Shown in pieces: positions 6,223 to 10,138 of a stretch of 10,138 bases of DNA. A program made the position numbers and the translations under genes. The notes below the pieces were generated by a model. The model worked only from the letters and a program-made list of their open reading frames with translations. It made no database searches and was not told where the DNA came from. Origin of the DNA: Candidatus Agathobaculum merdigallinarum (GTDB lineage: Bacteria > Bacillota > Clostridia > Oscillospirales > Butyricicoccaceae); the NCBI GenBank assembly GCA_019115425.1, contig DXDO01000128.1, positions 1 through 10,138 on the forward strand. Direction: 5' to 3'. Every line of letters starts with the position of its first letter. Within the stretch, counting starts at the first letter, position 1.

Positions 6223-7213
6223 CCTTTCCGCCCTTCAGGATGATGATCTGATTGCGCTCTTCCAGATCCCTGATGACGCCAACAATACGCTGCTGCGCCT
6301 CTTCCACATCACGAATACGCACATTGGTCGTAATCTCGAGGTCTTCCTCGATGTTCTGGCGCATACGGGTAGACATATTGCTGTACAGCTTGTTCATGAC
6401 ATCCTTGTTTGCGCCCTTGAGCGCCAGCACAATATCACGCATATCGCAGTCGCGGATAAAGCGCTGTACCGAACGGTCGTCCATATGGACGATGTCCTCG
6501 AATACGAACATCCTTTTCCGAATCTCTTCGGCAAGATTTTCGTCCTTGACGGAAAGGCCGTCGAAAATCGCCTTTTCGCTCGAGCGCTCCAGATTGTTCA
6601 TGATAGCGGCAATATGATCCAGGCCACCGATCTGAACGTTTTCCGTCACGATAATGTTCGAGAACTTCTTTTGCAGTTCATCTTCAATCATCTTGACCGC
6701 GGCCGGCGAAGCGCTTTCCATGCGCGCGATATCTTTTACGACACGCAGCTTCTTCTGGGTCGGCAGCTCTTCCAGCACCGCAGCAGCCTTATCCGGCTCA
6801 ACATAGGACAATACCAGCGCAATCGTCTGCGCCCGCTCGTGCTGCAAAGTTGAGAGCAGCGTCTTTGCATCCGTTTTATTCAGGAATGCAAACGAGCGGT
6901 TGCTCAGCGCCTTGGTCACCTTGTTCAGCAGCAGCTCGGCTTCCTGATCGCCAAACGCTTTTTGCAGCACGGTACGCGCATACTCCAGACCGCCTTCCGT
7001 GATGGCCTTGTTGGCCATGCACATCTGGTAAAAGTCCTCAAGAACCTGTTCGGTCTGTTCCGGTGTGACATATCCCAGCCGCGCGACCTCTATGGTCAGC
7101 TGCTCCAGCTCGTCCGCGTTCATGTACTGATAAATTTGGGACGCCTTATCCGTTCCAAGAGCCACGATAACCGTCGCCGCTTTCTGCGTCGTGGTCAACT
7201 CCTGTTCAGCCAT
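6206..7213 (-). CDS. fliG: Flagellar motor switch protein FliG
   Basis: FliG is the rotor protein that joins the FliF ring to FliM/FliN and receives torque from MotA. The 335-residue product is the usual size. The N-terminal FliF-binding domain covers about 1-100. The middle domain has HERAQTIALVLSYVEP (125-140), the variant here of the E.PQTIAL motif. A Gly-Gly linker (IGGLDHIAAIMNN, 195-207) precedes the C-terminal domain. That domain contains IRKRMFVFEDIVHMDDRSVQ (231-250) and the charged torque helix around 270-295 (NKDVMNKLYSNMSTRMRQNI). The ATG overlaps the fliF stop by 8 bp and has a GGGGGAGG ribosome site inside the end of fliF. No key region is missing. Confidence 0.97.
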   Translation of the reverse strand: MAEQELTTTQKAATVIVALGTDKASQIYQYMNADELEQLTIEVARLGYVTPEQTEQVLEDFYQMCMANKAITEGGLEYARTVLQKAFGDQEAELLLNKVTKALSNRSFAFLNKTDAKTLLSTLQHERAQTIALVLSYVEPDKAAAVLEELPTQKKLRVVKDIARMESASPAAVKMIEDELQKKFSNIIVTENVQIGGLDHIAAIMNNLERSSEKAIFDGLSVKDENLAEEIRKRMFVFEDIVHMDDRSVQRFIRDCDMRDIVLALKGANKDVMNKLYSNMSTRMRQNIEEDLEITTNVRIRDVEEAQQRIVGVIRDLEERNQIIILKGGKDEIIA

Positions 7214-8813
7214 TTGCGCCCTCCCCCTTCAGCCATGTACGAATCATCTGTGCGGCAATTTCAGGATTTTCCTCTGTAAACTTGCGAATATCCTGTTTCA
7301 GTTCCATATTCTTTTCATTCTTGATATCCAGAATGTTTTCTGTCTGCTGCGCCTGCGCCTGTTCGAGCGCCGCGGCCAGTTCCTCCGCCTGCTGCTGTGC
7401 CAGCAGTGCCTCCGCCTTCTTGCGCCGGCGACGTGCAACGAGCAGCAGGATCAACAGCAGGATCAGCAGTCCGCCTACGCCTGCCGCAACGTATATCACC
7501 CAATTCGGGATGGCGATTCCCGGGAGAAGCGGCGTCTGCACGCTGCCATCCTCCGGCGAGTAGAACGGTGCAACCAGCACATTGATCTTATCCGCCTGCT
7601 GGTCCGCCGAAATACCGGCCGCACGCGCGATGTGGCTGATCAGCTGCGCCGTGCCCACATTGCCTGCAGCATCCTGATTGATGGTAACAGCGATCATCAC
7701 ATCCGTGATGATGCCCGAATTCTGCTCACGCTGCTCGACTGTGCTGTTGACGTTATGATCCTCCGAACCAGAATCCCTGATATAGGTCTCGTTGCCGTTT
7801 ACCGCATTCTGGGATTCCATATAGGTCGGAATATCCGCATTGGTTGCCGTGCCGACAACGCCGCCCGCCGTGTCTTCGGTAGCTCTTGTCAGCTCGCGAT
7901 CATACTCACGATGCCCGATGATCCCTTCTCCGTCGGGCGCGCCTTCCGGCGTGGTGTATGTCGTCGATTCCGACACGCTGCGGCTTACATCAACCGTGCT
8001 GTTTACGCTCACGCGCACGTTTTCCTCGCCGTATAACGGCGAGAGCGCCTGCATGACCTCGTTTCTTACTCTGTTATTGACCTGATTTTCCAGACGCATC
8101 TTCAAGTCGGATGCCGAAGTGGTCGTATTGGTATCGCCGCCCGGCAGATACGTGTTGCCCATAGAGTCTACGATCGAGATGCTGTCAAACTCCAAACCTT
8201 CGACACTGCGCGCCACAAGATTTCCGATCGCCTCGGCATAGTTTTCCGGCATCGAGCCGCCGTCCTGCATGGTTACCATGACCGATGCGCTGGCTGGGAT
8301 CGCATTCTCACTGTCCAGCACATACCGCTGGTCCGAACCGGTGGAAATCTGCACCACAGCGTCCTTCACGCCGTCCAGACTGCGGATAACGGCAGCCATG
8401 CGGTCCTGCAATTCGTATGTACGCACGGTCTCCCTGTCGGATTCGCTCGCCATCATGCCGATATTGTTAAAATAGGTATCATAATTGAAGCCAGACTCCG
8501 GATAGCCTTCCAGCAGCAATTGGGCCTTCAGTCTCGGCTCATCCGCCGCCGGAACCTTGATGGAGTCGCCCTCAATCCGATAGTTCGTCACGCCATACTC
8601 TTCCAGCTTGCCGATGATCGCTGAAGACTCGTCCGTAGACAGTCCTGTAAACAGAGTTTCATACGGCCGGTTATTGAGTACCAGAGCCACTGCGACCGCA
8701 ACCAAAACTACGGCCAGCAACACGATCACTGTCCGTTTGATTACCTTGGCTCTTTTTTCACCCGTATATAGTTTCTTTATTTTTTCCAGTTCACCCTGCA
8801 GCTTTTCTCTCAC
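7206..8813 (-). CDS. fliF: Flagellar MS-ring protein FliF
   Basis: FliF forms the MS ring in the cytoplasmic membrane, the base on which the rod, export gate and FliG ring are built. The 535-residue product has two membrane segments (about 27-46 and 437-460). Between them lies the secretin-like ring-building region, with YETLFTGLSTDESSAI (51-66) and TYELQDRMA (132-140). The second segment is followed by RRRRKK. A Gln/Ala-rich linker leads to the FliG-binding tail (503-535, MELKQDIRKFTEENPEIAAQ). The start is a GTG at 8813 with GGAGG about 7 nt upstream; this fits the alignment with FliF N-termini and no better ATG lies nearby. It follows fliE after 63 bp and overlaps fliG. Confidence 0.97.
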   Translation of the reverse strand: MREKLQGELEKIKKLYTGEKRAKVIKRTVIVLLAVVLVAVAVALVLNNRPYETLFTGLSTDESSAIIGKLEEYGVTNYRIEGDSIKVPAADEPRLKAQLLLEGYPESGFNYDTYFNNIGMMASESDRETVRTYELQDRMAAVIRSLDGVKDAVVQISTGSDQRYVLDSENAIPASASVMVTMQDGGSMPENYAEAIGNLVARSVEGLEFDSISIVDSMGNTYLPGGDTNTTTSASDLKMRLENQVNNRVRNEVMQALSPLYGEENVRVSVNSTVDVSRSVSESTTYTTPEGAPDGEGIIGHREYDRELTRATEDTAGGVVGTATNADIPTYMESQNAVNGNETYIRDSGSEDHNVNSTVEQREQNSGIITDVMIAVTINQDAAGNVGTAQLISHIARAAGISADQQADKINVLVAPFYSPEDGSVQTPLLPGIAIPNWVIYVAAGVGGLLILLLILLLVARRRRKKAEALLAQQQAEELAAALEQAQAQQTENILDIKNEKNMELKQDIRKFTEENPEIAAQMIRTWLKGEGANG

Positions 8814-8876
8814 GATTTGCCTCCGACCATATTAATTGCGTTCCCTCGGATATGCGCCGTCGTCGTTATCCCCCTG
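8814..8876 (-). other. 63-bp fliE-fliF spacer
   Basis: This short non-coding spacer carries the GGAGG ribosome site for the GTG start of fliF. No hairpin with a T-run or promoter pair is visible, so fliE and fliF are very likely on one transcript. Confidence 0.5.
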
Positions 8877-9191
8877 TTAAAAACTCATCCGTGTGATTTC
8901 GCTGTATGCGTCCAGCGCTTTGTTGCGCAGCTGAATCAGCAGCTCTATCGACAGCTGCGCCTGTGTGCTTGCAATGGATGAAGCCGCCGGGTTATCAAGC
9001 TGTCCGGTTGCCAGCAGATACTCCGCCTGATTTTTTTCCGCATCCGTCTGCTTTACCGTATCAATCGCATTTTGAAATATATCTGCAAAAACCGGCAGAT
9101 TTTCTCTGCCGGACACACTTTGATCCGACTCGCCCAGAGACAGGGGAAACGAATCCCATATAGGTTGTATGGTTCCAATGTTTACTGCCAT
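8877..9191 (-). CDS. fliE: Flagellar hook-basal body protein FliE
   Basis: FliE joins the MS ring to the proximal rod and is among the first export substrates. The 104-residue product is family length. The core is F.DIFQNAIDTVKQTDAEKNQ (from 35), then a short linker LATGQLDNP and the C-terminal pattern LSIELLIQLRNKALDAYSEI (79-98), ending RMSF, the standard FliE finish (Q...E.RNK...AY.EI.RM). The ATG at 9191 has only a modest GTGAGG ribosome site about 10 nt upstream. The gene sits 34 bp after flgC and before fliF, its invariant place in Bacillota operons. Confidence 0.96.
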   Translation of the reverse strand: MAVNIGTIQPIWDSFPLSLGESDQSVSGRENLPVFADIFQNAIDTVKQTDAEKNQAEYLLATGQLDNPAASSIASTQAQLSIELLIQLRNKALDAYSEITRMSF

Positions 9192-9225
9192 GACTGCTCA
9201 GCCTCACTTTTCAAACGCTTAGTGC

Positions 9226-9693
9226 TTACTTTCCAATATCCAAAGCCCGTGTCGCAACGGTTTTCAGCGTATTAAACGCGGTAACATTCGCGGAAAACGC
9301 TTGTGTCGCCGCCATTGCGTCGGTGATTTCCTTTACCAGATCCACATTGGGCATTTCAACATACCCCTCTGCGCTGGCATCGGGATGGGAAGGGTCGTAC
9401 TGCAGTTTAAACGGGCTGGTATCCGCGACGATCTGCGTTACCTGCACACCGCCGTTCTCTGAAAGCTCTCCCGCAGCGGCAGGAACTCTGCCCGCCGCCC
9501 GCGCCAGAATGCTGCGGAACGAGTCCCTGCCATTCTCAGCTTCCATAACCACCATTTTGCGCTGGTAGGGACCGTCTCCCCCTTCGACCCGCGTTGTATT
9601 GATATTCGCAACATTCTCAGCGATCACATCCAGACGAAGCTGCTGCGCTGTAAGCCCCGAGCCGGTGATATTCATAGAACTTAAAAAAGCCAT
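9226..9693 (-). CDS. flgC: Flagellar basal-body rod protein FlgC
   Basis: FlgC is a proximal rod subunit, built on FlgB and FliE. The 155-residue product opens MAFLSSMNITGSGLTAQQLR and carries the rod signature DVIAENVANINTTR at 22-35. After a GPYQRKMVVME strand, the C-terminal half has GYVEMPNVDLVKEITDAM (from about 111), and it ends in an ANVTAFNTLKTVATRALDIGK helix, all standard for FlgC. The ATG has AAAGGAG upstream; the ribosome site begins on the flgB stop codon region, and the gap to flgB is only 12 bp. Confidence 0.97.
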   Translation of the reverse strand: MAFLSSMNITGSGLTAQQLRLDVIAENVANINTTRVEGGDGPYQRKMVVMEAENGRDSFRSILARAAGRVPAAAGELSENGGVQVTQIVADTSPFKLQYDPSHPDASAEGYVEMPNVDLVKEITDAMAATQAFSANVTAFNTLKTVATRALDIGK

Positions 9694-9705
9694 GCTTCTT
9701 CTCCT

Positions 9706-10089
9706 TTACTGCCCGCGTATTGCCGTTCTCAAGAGTGTCAGATCGTTCGAAATTGCATTAAACACATGCTGCTGCTGCAGAGCGGTTCGCGCCAGCTCAA
9801 TGCCCTGTTCCGTGGCATCCACGCCGTTTTCATCCATGCGGGCGCTTTCGTCTTCCGCAACATGCACAAGCGCAGTCGCGTTTTCCAGAGTCTCGCGCAT
9901 CTCAGCAGCGCCACCACGGGAGGAGGAGCGCAGTTGCGCGCGCAAGGCCTCTTCAAAGGTGACGTACTTGGCCTTATAGTTTGGAGTTTCCACATTCGCC
10001 AAATTATCCAGGATGGCAGTCTGCTTCGTCCATAAGTACTCCATGGATCGTTCCATCATGGTAAATGCATTATTCGTCAATATGTTCAT
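9706..10089 (-). CDS. flgB: Flagellar basal-body rod protein FlgB
   Basis: FlgB is the most proximal rod subunit. The 127-residue product is family length. It starts MNILTNNAFTMMERSMEYLW and holds the rod signature ILDNLANVETPNYKAKYVTF (26-45). It ends in the FlgB-type C-terminal helix with GIELARTALQQQHVFNAISN. The ATG at 10089 has GGAGG about 7 nt upstream. In this operon type flgB is often the first flagellar gene or follows codY. The 49 bp upstream in the window do not encode an upstream gene that I can see. Confidence 0.96.
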   Translation of the reverse strand: MNILTNNAFTMMERSMEYLWTKQTAILDNLANVETPNYKAKYVTFEEALRAQLRSSSRGGAAEMRETLENATALVHVAEDESARMDENGVDATEQGIELARTALQQQHVFNAISNDLTLLRTAIRGQ

Positions 10090-10113
10090 AGCGTTCCCTC
10101 CAAACCGATGAAA

Positions 10114-10133
10114 ACCATATCATAATACATGGT
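10114..10133 (-). promoter_or_regulatory. flgB: Possible -10 element within a small dyad upstream of flgB
   Basis: Reading the minus strand, ACCAT (10133-10129) and ATGGT (10118-10114) form a 5-bp dyad around an AT-rich centre that holds TATGAT (10124-10119), a one-mismatch match to the sigma-A -10 hexamer. The expected -35 position lies outside the window, so the promoter cannot be confirmed. The dyad over the -10 could be an operator or chance in AT-rich DNA. I see no sigma-28-type site. Confidence 0.2.
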
Positions 10134-10138
10134 ATTCT

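Noticed and set aside
7191..8036. 281-codon plus-strand open frame opposite fliF
   Set aside because: It is antisense to fliF, whose membrane segments and FliG-binding tail are intact; treated as a shadow.
1..10138. A hidden defence, mobile or otherwise new system inside the operon
   Set aside because: All coding capacity on the minus strand is accounted for by recognised flagellar families with intact motifs; no extra gene, insertion sequence, direct-repeat array or tRNA/rRNA signature was seen.

Overview
The window is one continuous stretch of a flagellar hook-basal body operon. Every real gene is on the minus strand, so the operon reads from about position 10089 down to position 1 and continues past the left edge. 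The transcription order is flgB, flgC, fliE, fliF, fliG, fliH, fliI, fliJ, fliK, flgD, a conserved small 'flagellar operon protein' (TIGR02530-like), flgE, and the first 27 codons of flbD (swrD-like).

This order is the fla/che operon layout of Bacillota. Strong purine-rich Shine-Dalgarno sites, the TIGR02530-type gene between flgD and flgE, and flbD after flgE point to a class Clostridia member. The DNA is fairly GC-rich, which would suit a gut oscillospiral or related clostridium, but that placement is inference. No chemotaxis, export-gate or switch-complex genes other than fliG are visible; by synteny fliL, fliM and fliY/N would follow to the left.

Region by region: 9226-10089 encodes the proximal rod proteins FlgB and FlgC; 8877-9191 the MS-ring/rod adaptor FliE; 6206-8813 the MS ring (FliF) and rotor/switch protein FliG; 3543-6222 the soluble export ATPase complex FliH-FliI-FliJ; 2374-3471 the hook-length ruler FliK; 1802-2356 the hook cap/scaffold FlgD; 1413-1805 the conserved protein of unclear role; 194-1315 the hook protein FlgE; 1-83 the start of FlbD. 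Genes are tightly packed, with gaps from -17 to about 110 bp, several overlapping start/stop junctions, and no canonical rho-independent terminator.

The products work as one assembly line. FliF forms the membrane ring, FliG docks below it, FliH/I/J deliver substrates to the export gate, FliE/FlgB/FlgC build the rod base, FlgD caps and FlgE polymerises into the hook, and FliK measures it.

I see no mobile element, CRISPR array, RNA gene or clearly novel system. The points most worth a second look are a perfect 10-bp hairpin in the flgE-flbD gap, a CAG-codon poly-glutamine tract in FliK, three cysteines in the hook protein, and the uncharacterised TIGR02530-like gene with the odd 97-bp leader that follows it.
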